From CAYSZX01 sp964548875 (GTDB lineage: Bacteria > Patescibacteriota > Minisyncoccia > Minisyncoccales > JANBVM01): a stretch of DNA of 5,595 bases. Made by a program: the position numbers and the translations under genes. The stretch covers positions 1 through 5,595 of the forward strand of contig CAZJSP010000028.1 in the NCBI GenBank assembly GCA_964548875.1, read 5' to 3'. Below the pieces are notes generated by a model. It made no database searches, was not told the origin of the DNA, and was given only the letters and a program-made list of their open reading frames with translations. Positions 1 through 5,514 of this stretch are shown piece after piece. Numbering within the stretch: the first letter of the stretch is position 1; the number at the start of each line of letters is the position of its first letter.

Positions 1-2
1 TT

Positions 3-563
3 GCTTCGGAAAACTCTTTGTGGCACTTAATAGTTATTGTCCCTTTTTTAATTATTATTGGTGCTCTTTTAATTTATTTGGCTCCTTATCGATTAGAAAG
101 AATAGAAACTCTTTTAAATCCATCTTTATCAGATCCTTTAGGGGCAGGATTTCAAATACAGCAAGCTAAGATAGCTATTGGTTCAGGAGGGGTTTTTGGG
201 TCTGGTTTAGGAATGTCAAAACAAAGATTTGGTAATTTACCTCAACCTATATCAGATTCAATTTTTGCAATTATTGGAGAAGAAACTGGTTTTGTAGGAT
301 CTGCTGGTTTAATCTTTCTTTTTTTGATATTTATTTGGAGAGGGTTTAAAATAGCAAAAGAGACTTCTAATGTTTTTTTTAGATTAATAAGTGTTGGAAT
401 TTCCTCTTGGATATTCATGCAGGCAATTATAAATATTGCATCAATTGCAGATATTATCCCCTTAACGGGAGTACCTCTACCTTTTATTAGCTATGGTGGT
501 TCTGCTTTAATATCTGGATTGGCAGGAGTTGGTGTTTTACTTAATATTTCAAAACAAAAATGA
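3..563 (+). CDS. ftsW: FtsW-type SEDS peptidoglycan glycosyltransferase, C-terminal part (5' end outside window)
   Basis: This is an integral membrane protein of the SEDS family, which polymerises lipid II into glycan strands at the division septum. The frame is open to the left edge, so the start lies outside the window and the TTG at 18 is an internal Leu codon. About 187 residues are visible, against roughly 370-420 for a full protein. Family hallmarks are present: a GSGLGMSKQRFGNLPQP loop followed by SDSIFAIIGEETG (nt about 195-287), then QAIINIASIADIIPLTGVPLPFISYGG (nt about 420-500). The Asp at nt 255-257 aligns with the conserved Asp of the HTDF motif, which is essential in SEDS polymerases. 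Several hydrophobic helices are obvious. RodA is the main alternative. Overlap with murG, as in dcw clusters, favours FtsW. The stop TGA overlaps the murG ATG (ATGA), which implies translational coupling. Confidence 0.9.
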   Translation, partial: ASENSLWHLIVIVPFLIIIGALLIYLAPYRLERIETLLNPSLSDPLGAGFQIQQAKIAIGSGGVFGSGLGMSKQRFGNLPQPISDSIFAIIGEETGFVGSAGLIFLFLIFIWRGFKIAKETSNVFFRLISVGISSWIFMQAIINIASIADIIPLTGVPLPFISYGGSALISGLAGVGVLLNISKQK

Positions 564-1696
564 AAATACTATTTACTGGAGGAGGAAGCGGAGGACATAT
601 TTTTCCTATCATTGCTATTGTTAGGGAAATAAGAAGGTTCTCTATTAAAGAAAAAATGGATTTTGTTTTTATGGGGCCAAAAGATGAATTTGGTTCTTTA
701 TTGCTTTCTCAAGAAGATATTAAAACAAAAAATACTGCTGCTGGAAAAATAAGAAGATATGCTAAGACAGATAAAAAGGCTCTTTTTCAAAATATTATCG
801 ATCTATGTTTCAAAATTCCTTTTGCAATCTTACAGGCCTTCTTTCAAATCTTTTTTTCTGGTCCTGACCTGATTTTTTCAAAGGGGGGTTATGGCTCTGT
901 TCCAACAATAATAGCAGGTTGGATTTTAAGAGTTCCTATCTTTATTCATGAATCAGATAGCACTCCTGGACTATCTAATAAGTTATCAGCTCGACTTGCT
1001 AAAAAAATATTTGTTTCTTTTCCTGATACTTTGGAATTCGATGAAGATAAAATGATATTAGTAGGTGATCCTATTAGAAGAGAGCTATTAAGAGGATCAC
1101 CTAAGTCAGCTAAAGAAAGATTCGGTTTGAAAGAAGAGAAGCCTCTTATTCTAATTTTAGGGGGGTCTCAGGGGGCAGAGAGAATTAACGATCTCATTCT
1201 AACTATTTTGCCAGAAATGGTTAGAATTTTTGAAATTATTCATCAGTGTGGTGAAAAAAAATATAAAACAGTTAAACAAGAATCAAGGGTTATTACTAAA
1301 GATTTTTTACATAAATATTATCGCCCTTTTCCCTTCCTAAAAGAGGAAGAGTTAAGGGGTGCTTACAGTGCCTGTGATCTTGTTATTTCTAGGGCAGGTT
1401 CAGGAACTATTTTCGAAACAGCTGCTTTTGGAAAGCCTTCAATTCTAATCCCTCTCCCTGAATCAGCTCAAAACCATCAGATCAACAATGCCTATAACTA
1501 TGCTGAAAATGGAGCAGCAATCGTTTTAGAAGAAGCCAATTTTAAACCAAGGTTCTTTTTAGAAACTCTTAAAACAATTATAAGTGAGAAAGAGAAACTA
1601 GAAGAAATGGGTAAAAACGCTAAAAGTTTTTCTAAACCGCTAGCTGCTAGAAATATTGCTACTTACCTTTTAAGCTATCTCAATTTAATTGTTTAA
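560..1696 (+). CDS. murG: UDP-GlcNAc:undecaprenyl-PP-MurNAc-pentapeptide GlcNAc transferase (MurG)
   Basis: MurG is the inner-face membrane-associated GT-B glycosyltransferase that adds GlcNAc to lipid I to make lipid II, the substrate of the FtsW polymerase encoded just upstream. The 378 residues are close to the usual 350-380. Visible motifs in order are: N-terminal GGGSGGHIFP (res 7-16) with the conserved His, FSKGGYGSVP (106-115), HESDSTPGLSNK (130-141), VGDPIRREL (168-176), GGSQGAERIN (201-210), HQCGEKKY (228-235), and SRAGSGTIFETAAFGKPSILIPLP (277-300) followed by QNHQINNA (304-311), the UDP-GlcNAc-binding region. The third motif reads HESDSTPG where many bacteria have HEQN; I recall this variant from Patescibacteria-like MurG proteins. 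The ATG overlaps the ftsW stop by 4 nt with no clear ribosome binding site, so coupled translation is likely. murC, often next in this cluster, does not follow. Confidence 0.96.
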   Translation: MKILFTGGGSGGHIFPIIAIVREIRRFSIKEKMDFVFMGPKDEFGSLLLSQEDIKTKNTAAGKIRRYAKTDKKALFQNIIDLCFKIPFAILQAFFQIFFSGPDLIFSKGGYGSVPTIIAGWILRVPIFIHESDSTPGLSNKLSARLAKKIFVSFPDTLEFDEDKMILVGDPIRRELLRGSPKSAKERFGLKEEKPLILILGGSQGAERINDLILTILPEMVRIFEIIHQCGEKKYKTVKQESRVITKDFLHKYYRPFPFLKEEELRGAYSACDLVISRAGSGTIFETAAFGKPSILIPLPESAQNHQINNAYNYAENGAAIVLEEANFKPRFFLETLKTIISEKEKLEEMGKNAKSFSKPLAARNIATYLLSYLNLIV

Positions 1697-1734
1697 AACT
1701 CTTAAAATTTTAATTCAATAGTTGGTGCTAATAC

Positions 1735-1763
1735 TTCTTAATATTTTTTGAAAATATTAAGAA
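1735..1763 (+). terminator. Perfect 13-bp AT hairpin between murG and gltX
   Basis: The arm at 1735-1747 and its exact reverse complement at 1751-1763 enclose a 3-nt TTG loop. It lies 39 nt after the murG stop and just upstream of the gltX promoter, so a role at the 3' end of the ftsW-murG transcript is plausible. The stem contains only one G-C pair. No T-tract follows on either strand, so it is not a classical intrinsic terminator. It could instead be a 3'-end stabiliser or a protein-binding palindrome. A shorter palindrome, TTAAAATTTTAA, lies at 1702-1713. Confidence 0.35.
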
Positions 1764-1798
1764 AATACAAATAAATTGAAGAATTTTTAATGCACTTA

Positions 1799-1807
1799 TG
1801 ATATAAT
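1799..1807 (+). promoter_or_regulatory. Extended -10 promoter for gltX
   Basis: TGATATAAT at 1799-1807 is an exact extended -10 element (TG, one base, TATAAT). At 17-nt spacing the -35 position reads only AAGAAT (1779-1784). A closer match, TTGAAG at 1776-1781, is 20 nt away, which is too long for normal spacing. The extended -10 would compensate for the weak -35. Transcription would start near 1814, giving a leader of about 40 nt before the gltX ATG. Confidence 0.6.
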
Positions 1808-1853
1808 AAATTAGAAATAATCTTATGTTTTTTAATTAATTATCTATAAAAGA

Positions 1854-3365
1854 ATGAATGAGAAAATCAGAGTTCGTATTGCTCCGTCTCCTACGGGTAA
1901 ACTACATATTGGGTCAGCCAGAGTCGCCCTATTTAACTTTCTTTTTTCTCAAAAAAGAAATGGTGTTTTTATATTAAGAATAGAAGATACAGACCGAAAA
2001 AGAAGTGAGGATAAATATGAGGAGGACATTAAAAAGGGACTAGACTGGTTAGGTCTAACTCCAGATGAAATGCCTGGTAGAGGAGAGTATGGCCCCTATA
2101 AACAATCTGAAAGAACAAAAATATATTCTAAATACTTAAAACAACTTTTAAAAGAAGATAGGGCTTACTACTGTTTTTGCTCTGAGGAAGAATTGGAAAA
2201 AGAAAGAGAGAATCAAAAGAAGAATGGAAAAGCTCCTTGCTATTCGGGTAAGTGCTCAAAATTAACCAAAAAAGAAGCAAAGAAATATTTAGAGGAGGGG
2301 AGAGCATCAGTAATAAGATTTAGAAACAATTCAAAACAAACAAGCTTTAAAGACTTAATAAGGGGAGAAATAGAATTTGATACTTCTTTAATGGGTGATT
2401 TTATTATTGCTAAAAACTTATCAGAACCTCTATATAATTTTGCTTGTGTTGTTGATGATTATGAAATGAAAATATCCCATGTTATTAGGGGAGAGGACCA
2501 TATAGCTAATACCCCTAGACAAATGTTAATACAAGAAGCTTTAAACTTTTACCATCCCCAATATGGGCATTTACCTTTAATTTTGGGGCCGGATAAAAAG
2601 AAAATGTCGAAAAGACATGGGGCAACTTCTGTTTTAAAATATAAGGAAGAGGGCTATTTACCCGAAGCTTTAATTAATTTTATGTCTTTCCTGGGATGGA
2701 ATCCAGGAACAGAAAAAGAAATTTATTCTCTAAAAAACCTGATAAAAGATTTTTCTATTAAAAAAGTCCAAAAAGGAGGAGCTATTTTTAATATTCAAAA
2801 ATTAAACTCTATTAATAGTCATTATATTCGTCAAACTTCAATAGAAGAAATAACAAAGCTATGTTTACCTTACTTGATTAAAAAAGATTTAATTAAGTTT
2901 GAAAACAAAAAATATGCTATTAAAGAAACAGAAGAAAAAATCAGTAAAGAGAAAATACAAAAAATAATTTCTCTTTACCAAAAAAGATTAGAAAAATTAT
3001 CTGAAATTACAAAGCTTATTGATTTCTTTTTTCAAGATTTTAACTATGGAAAAGATCTGCTTAAATGGAAAGAAATGAGTATTAAGGAAATTAAAGTATC
3101 GCTTGACAAGTCTAAAGAAATATTGTTAAAAATAGATAAGAGGGAGTTTAATAAAGAGAAATTAAGTAAAATATTGTTAGAAGAATCAAAAAAATTCGGA
3201 GATCAATTAGATAGAGAAGGTGACAGGGGTTGTTTATTATGGCCTCTAAGAGTCGCTTTAACCGGAAAAAGAAATTCAGCTGGACCATTTGAAATAGCCG
3301 AAATATTAGGAAAAGAAAAAGTAATTAAAAGAATTAATAAAGCAATAAACAAATGCAAAAGTTAA
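1854..3365 (+). CDS. gltX: Glutamyl-tRNA synthetase (GluRS)
   Basis: This cytoplasmic class Ib aminoacyl-tRNA synthetase charges tRNA-Glu with glutamate using ATP. The 503 residues fit the family (about 470-510). Catalytic motifs are RIAPSPTGKLHIGS (res 8-21, HIGH equivalent), LRIEDTD (41-47), HVIRGEDHIANTPRQ (209-223) and KKMSKRHG (249-256, KMSKS equivalent). A zinc site is visible: C107, C109, Y130 and C134 have the same spacing as the E. coli ligands C98/C100/Y121/C125 as I recall them. GWNPGTEKEIY (281-291) begins the conserved linker after the catalytic core, and the Lys-rich C-terminal third is the anticodon-binding region. Discriminating and non-discriminating forms, the latter needing GatCAB, cannot be told apart by eye. 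The ATG at 1854 is chosen because the conserved RVRIAPSPTG starts right after it. No clear Shine-Dalgarno sequence precedes it. The last 13 nt overlap the next gene. Confidence 0.97.
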   Translation: MNEKIRVRIAPSPTGKLHIGSARVALFNFLFSQKRNGVFILRIEDTDRKRSEDKYEEDIKKGLDWLGLTPDEMPGRGEYGPYKQSERTKIYSKYLKQLLKEDRAYYCFCSEEELEKERENQKKNGKAPCYSGKCSKLTKKEAKKYLEEGRASVIRFRNNSKQTSFKDLIRGEIEFDTSLMGDFIIAKNLSEPLYNFACVVDDYEMKISHVIRGEDHIANTPRQMLIQEALNFYHPQYGHLPLILGPDKKKMSKRHGATSVLKYKEEGYLPEALINFMSFLGWNPGTEKEIYSLKNLIKDFSIKKVQKGGAIFNIQKLNSINSHYIRQTSIEEITKLCLPYLIKKDLIKFENKKYAIKETEEKISKEKIQKIISLYQKRLEKLSEITKLIDFFFQDFNYGKDLLKWKEMSIKEIKVSLDKSKEILLKIDKREFNKEKLSKILLEESKKFGDQLDREGDRGCLLWPLRVALTGKRNSAGPFEIAEILGKEKVIKRINKAINKCKS

Positions 3366-3736
3366 TTATAGTTATTGCTATAATAGGGCTCCTAATAGGG
3401 CAGCCCGTTCAAGCATCAGCCAATGATTTTAATTATTACATGAATCAGATATTAGAGGCATTCTCAGAATTTTTTGAAGTGGCTCTAGAAGAAATAAATC
3501 CAATATTTAAAGAAAGGGTTCTTCCAATTTGGACAGCAATGTATAAATGGTTCGAAGAAAATATTTGGGAAAGAATTAAACCATCAACCGAAGAAGAAAT
3601 AGAGAAAAGAAGGCTGATTGCCCAACAAGAATCTGAAAGAAAAAAGAAAGAACTTTTAAATGCTCTTCAAGAACTATCTATTAGCATTCCTTTCTTTGAT
3701 CAAATAAGAGACTTTCTAATAGAGGCTTGGGATTAA
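3353..3736 (+). CDS. Small secreted or surface helical protein of unknown function
   Basis: I do not recognise a named family for these 127 residues. Residues 1-23 look like a Sec signal peptide: short n-region MQK, hydrophobic LIIVIAIIGLLIG, and a plausible signal peptidase I site VQASA before ND. The mature part of about 104 residues is predicted helical by eye. First comes an amphipathic stretch rich in Phe and Trp (NYYMNQILEAFSEFFEVALEEI, then IWTAMYKWFEENIWERIKP, res 59-77). A highly charged helix follows (STEEEIEKRRLIAQQESERKKKELL, 78-102). A second hydrophobic amphipathic end (ISIPFFDQIRDFLIEAW) closes it. The pattern of aromatic helix, IKP, then EIEKR-rich helix resembles small hypothetical proteins I recall from Patescibacteria, but this is unverified. 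The ATG lies inside the gltX 3' end (13-nt overlap, +1 frame), so expression is probably coupled to gltX. Function is unknown; an envelope role is inference. Confidence 0.75.
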   Translation: MQKLIIVIAIIGLLIGQPVQASANDFNYYMNQILEAFSEFFEVALEEINPIFKERVLPIWTAMYKWFEENIWERIKPSTEEEIEKRRLIAQQESERKKKELLNALQELSISIPFFDQIRDFLIEAWD

Positions 3737-3756
3737 TAATTACTTTTTTATATAGA
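3727..3756 (+). promoter_or_regulatory. Weak candidate promoter ahead of the 3760-3880 structured region
   Basis: TTGGGA (3727-3732) and TATAGA (3751-3756) are spaced 18 nt apart. A start near 3763 would begin transcription at the GC-rich GCGCGC. In such AT-rich DNA a match of this quality can arise by chance, and the -35 lies inside the preceding coding sequence. Confidence 0.25.
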
Positions 3757-3759
3757 ATA

Positions 3760-3880
3760 GGCGCGCTAAGGGGGAGTAATAAGGCAAACTCCTTTTATTA
3801 GATCTCTTTTATTAAAAAGCCTAATAGGTGCTATACAGCCTTTTTCTCCTGTTAAAAAAGAGGGGAGGAAAGGTAAAATA
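3760..3880 (+). ncRNA. Candidate structured leader or small RNA upstream of the ATPase gene
   Basis: This intergenic stretch is locally GC-richer than its surroundings and has several complementary segments. In addition to the hairpin at 3773-3792, CTTTT/AAAAG flank ATTA around 3805-3820, and AAGGC (3781-3785) can pair with GCCTT (3838-3842). A long hairpin pairs CCTTT and CTCC (3839-3843, 3846-3849) with GGAG and AAAGG (3864-3867, 3869-3873). The last arm contains a strong Shine-Dalgarno-like GGGGAGG (3862-3868), but no ATG, GTG or TTG follows at usable distance; the next ATG is at 3909. No Rfam family was recognised; tmRNA, SRP RNA and RNase P signatures were looked for and not found. It may be the regulatory 5' leader of the ATPase gene or a stand-alone RNA. 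Confidence 0.3.
3768..3796 (+). terminator. Probable intrinsic terminator of the gltX operon
   Basis: GGAGT (3773-3777) pairs with ACTCC (3788-3792) around a 10-nt loop. G-U pairs between 3770-3772 and the T run can lengthen the stem, which is followed directly by TTTTATTA (3793-3800). It lies about 35-55 nt after the stop of the small secreted protein and is oriented to end the gltX transcript. An alternative pairing of TAATAAGG (3777-3784) with CC-TT-TTATTA (3791-3800) is also possible, so the hairpin may have competing forms. Confidence 0.5.
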
Positions 3881-3908
3881 TTTTAAATAAAAAACCATAA
3901 AAACAAGA

Positions 3909-4477
3909 ATGAATAATAAAAAAATATAATTTGGATTTATGGGAAATGTGGTTGTGGTAAAACTACATTTGCTAATAGTTTAATTAAAGAATTTGAAAAA
4001 GAGAATAAGAAAACCTTTAAAATTCAATGTAAAGGATTAATAGAACTAATAATCCAAGCTCTTAGAAATAGATCAGCTGATGTCTTTTTAAATTATTTAA
4101 AAAGGTTTGATTTATTAGTAATCGATGATTTAGATTCTAGCGGTTTAAAAGGAGGTTTAAAAACACAAATTGAGATAAAGCATTTAATAAAAAGATTGGT
4201 AAAAAATGATAGCAAGGTTTTTTTAATTAGTCAGGATAAACCAAGCATTTTTAAAAAATTGTTTTTTAATAATGATTATTGTGAATATCTTGAACTAAAA
4301 ACTCCTACAACTGAATTTAAGTTAAAACTAGTTAAAAAGTGGATTAAGAAAGAAAATATTTATCTTTCTGATTTCGTTATTAGGAAAATGATAAGCAAGA
4401 CAGATAATTTGTTTAAATTAAAAGGATTGTTTAATCAATTTATTTTTTTAATGAAGTTTAACAAGGAGAGGGTTTAA
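3909..4477 (+). pseudogene. DnaA-like AAA+ ATPase domain protein, start separated by a one-base frameshift
   Basis: The frame ending at 4477 is open back to 3920 (185 codons) but has no ATG, GTG or TTG before the P-loop. The TTG at 4196 is an internal Leu after Walker B. ATG at 3909 begins MNNKKI then stops at 3927. One extra A in the seven-A run 3918-3924 would give a continuous 189-aa protein starting MNNKKNIIWIYGKCGCGKTT. In that numbering: Walker A GKCGCGKTT (12-20), Walker B DLLVIDDLD (68-76), sensor 1 VFLISQDKP (104-112), TPTTEFKLKLVKKWIKKENIYLSD (132-155, matching the DnaA lid), and a sensor 2 position reading NLFKLKGLF (167-175) against NVRELEGAL in DnaA. DnaA domain IV (helix-turn-helix) and domains I-II are absent, as in Hda/HdaA-type proteins. 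The RSRF arginine-finger box is not visible. It may be a pseudogene, a product of polymerase or ribosome slippage, an assembly error, or use a rare ATT/ATA start (3926/3929). The open frame over 185 codons favours a working gene. Confidence 0.7.
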
Positions 4478-4536
4478 ATAAAAAAAGGGGAGTGTTGGCT
4501 GCGAGACGGAACACACAACCTTGTCTCCCTCATGAT
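4478..4536 (-). ncRNA. Candidate minus-strand small RNA or long terminator (GC-rich island)
   Basis: The 44 bases at 4487-4530 are about 59% G+C within very AT-rich DNA. On the minus strand they begin GGGAG, end CTCCCC, and run into seven T's (complement of A's 4480-4486), the layout of an intrinsic terminator with a large apical domain. Possible pairings are GGGAG/CTCCC (4525-4529 with 4488-4492), GAGAC/GTCTC (4523-4527 with 4503-4507) extended by GG/CC, and GTGTT/AACAC (4510-4514 with 4492-4496). The first two compete. A promoter-like pair lies just upstream on the same strand, suggesting an RNA of about 55 nt. Alternatively this is the terminator of the minus-strand gene ending at 4685, convergent with the ATPase gene. 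No known family was recognised. Confidence 0.4.
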
Positions 4537-4542
4537 GTTTAT

Positions 4543-4572
4543 ATTATAACTTTTTTCGTAAACTTAAGTCGA
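4543..4572 (-). promoter_or_regulatory. Candidate minus-strand promoter for the 4478-4536 RNA
   Basis: On the minus strand TATAAT (4548 to 4543) is an exact -10 consensus. TCGACT (4572 to 4567) matches four of six -35 positions, with an 18-nt spacer. Transcription would start near 4536, immediately before the GC-rich island. Exact -10 hexamers do occur by chance in AT-rich DNA, but position and orientation agree with the proposed RNA. Confidence 0.4.
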
Positions 4573-4616
4573 TTACCTACCAAAGATGTTATCATTTTAC
4601 AAACTTAAAGGTGTAT

Positions 4617-4640
4617 CACATGTGTCTGAACCTGGACACA
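4617..4640. repeat. Short inverted repeat with TGTGTC/GACACA arms
   Basis: TGTGTC (4621-4626) and GACACA (4635-4640) form a 6-bp stem around TGAACCTG. The left arm overlaps the 8-bp palindrome CACATGTG (4617-4624). It stands out in composition from the AT-rich flanks. It could be a REP-like hairpin, an insertion-sequence end remnant, or a protein-binding site; no transposase gene or partner end is seen in the window. Confidence 0.35.
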
Positions 4641-4684
4641 GATTAAATAAAAAAATATTAAAAATATAAAAAGTTTGACTGAGT

Positions 4685-5455
4685 TTATTCTTTAACTACT
4701 CTACAACATAAATAATTAATTCTCCAGCCATCAATTTTTTTATCGAAGTCTAATGCAGACTCTCTTATTGCCTCTAAGAATTTAAGATCTCCTGGTTTTT
4801 TGAAAGAGACAGTTTGAGCTGAACCTTCTACTGAACCATCTTCTCTTAGATAAATTTTTCCTCCTCTTAAAATGACCCCTCTTTTTTTATAGCCTGATTG
4901 GTTAATTTTATCTCGTAATGCTTTTTTAATTTTTTCGTTTTTGGCTTTAATGACAATTTTATTATTTTTATCAATATAAATTTCTCCAATCGTTTCTTTA
5001 ATTTCTTCTCCGTTTGATTTCTCTTTAAACCCTATTATTTTAAGTTTTTTAGTTTTCTTTCCTTGAAAAAAGGAAATTATTTTATTTAGAAATTTTGGTC
5101 TTTCTTTTTTAAATTCTCTGAAAGACCCTATTATTGCATAACCATCAACCCTTTCACCTGCCACAAGATAAATTTTTCCCTTAAGCGCTTCTAAGAATTT
5201 AGGATCTCCTGGTTTTTTGTAAATCTTTTTTCCATCCTTTTTAATGTAAAAAGTATTTTTTAAACCTATTTCTTTAAATCCTTTTTGTAATTTCTCTTTA
5301 ATTTTTTTATTTTTTGACTTAACAATCACCCTATTGTTTTTATCAACGTAAACTTTCCCAACATTTTCATGAAATTCTCTTCCAAGAATTTTATCTCCTT
5401 CTTTTCCAATAGGTTTCATTTTAAAGCCAAGTAATTTAAGTTCTTTTTTTGCCAT
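4685..5455 (-). CDS. Lysine-rich protein of two tandem copies of an unrecognised domain
   Basis: I do not recognise the family of these 256 residues. The protein is an internal duplication. Copy 1 spans about residues 4-110 and copy 2 about 135-252, joined by a basic-hydrophobic linker (FREFKKERPKFLNKIISFF, 112-130). Matching blocks in order are LLGFK (8-12) and IIGFK (139-143); VGKVYVDKNNRVIVKSKNKKIKEKL (32-56) and IGEIYIDKNNKIVIKAKNEKIKKAL (156-180); KKPGDPKFLEA (80-90) and KKPGDLKFLEA (219-229). The second block looks like two beta strands then an amphipathic helix. Copy 2 carries an extra glycine-rich segment (about 197-217) and ends near a CC pair (250-251). There is no signal peptide or clear membrane helix, so it is probably cytoplasmic; nucleic-acid binding is possible from the basic charge but unproven. 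The ATG at 5455 sits 19 nt after a predicted transcription start, without a clear Shine-Dalgarno sequence. It is transcribed towards the ATPase gene. Confidence 0.8.
   Translation of the reverse strand: MAKKELKLLGFKMKPIGKEGDKILGREFHENVGKVYVDKNNRVIVKSKNKKIKEKLQKGFKEIGLKNTFYIKKDGKKIYKKPGDPKFLEALKGKIYLVAGERVDGYAIIGSFREFKKERPKFLNKIISFFQGKKTKKLKIIGFKEKSNGEEIKETIGEIYIDKNNKIVIKAKNEKIKKALRDKINQSGYKKRGVILRGGKIYLREDGSVEGSAQTVSFKKPGDLKFLEAIRESALDFDKKIDGWRINYLCCRVVKE
4773..4802. repeat. 30-bp direct repeat, copy A (second copy at 5190-5219)
   Basis: Bases 4773-4802 match 5190-5219 with a single mismatch (A at 4785, G at 5202). Both encode the KKPGD-KFLEA block of the two protein domains. The rest of the domains have diverged far more at DNA level, so this block stands out. 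Confidence 0.85.
5190..5219. repeat. 30-bp direct repeat, copy B (first copy at 4773-4802)
   Basis: This is the partner of the 4773-4802 block, in the same orientation and 417 nt apart. It encodes KKPGDPKFLEA of the N-terminal domain copy. Confidence 0.85.
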
Positions 5456-5480
5456 AATTTTAATATATTACTTTATTAGA

Positions 5481-5509
5481 ATTGTATTGGTTTTATTGGT
5501 TTTTTTCAA
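5481..5509 (-). promoter_or_regulatory. Promoter of the duplicated-domain gene
   Basis: On the minus strand TTGAAA (5509 to 5504) and TACAAT (5486 to 5481) are separated by exactly 17 nt, a good sigma-70-type match (4/6 and 5/6). Transcription would start near 5474, about 19 nt before the ATG at 5455. Confidence 0.6.
5486..5503. repeat. Perfect 9-bp tandem repeat ATTGGTTTT x2 inside the promoter spacer
   Basis: ATTGGTTTT occurs at 5486-5494 and again at 5495-5503. The pair fills the region between the -10 and -35 elements. It could be a small tandem duplication that set the spacer length or a repressor half-site pair. Confidence 0.8.
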
Positions 5510-5514
5510 TATCA

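Noticed and set aside
18..563. TTG at 18 as the true start of the first gene
   Set aside because: The frame is open to the window edge and the visible part is only the C-terminal half of a SEDS protein.
3353..3365. Frameshift fusing gltX to the next gene
   Set aside because: GluRS has full length and a normal end, and the overlapping ATG starts a convincing signal peptide; this is an ordinary short gene overlap.
3760..3880. tmRNA, RNase P RNA or SRP RNA
   Set aside because: No tag reading frame ending in ALAA-like residues, no RNase P P4-type conserved motif and no SRP GGAA apical loop with AGCAG were found.
4196..4477. A separate 93-aa protein starting at TTG 4196
   Set aside because: It is the C-terminal half of the longer frame open from 3920. 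The TTG is an internal Leu located after Walker B, with no ribosome binding site before it.
4545..4605. An 18-codon minus-strand ORF (MITSLVGNRLKF...) in the gap
   Set aside because: It is very short, has no ribosome binding site, and overlaps the proposed -35/-10 elements; such ORFs occur by chance.
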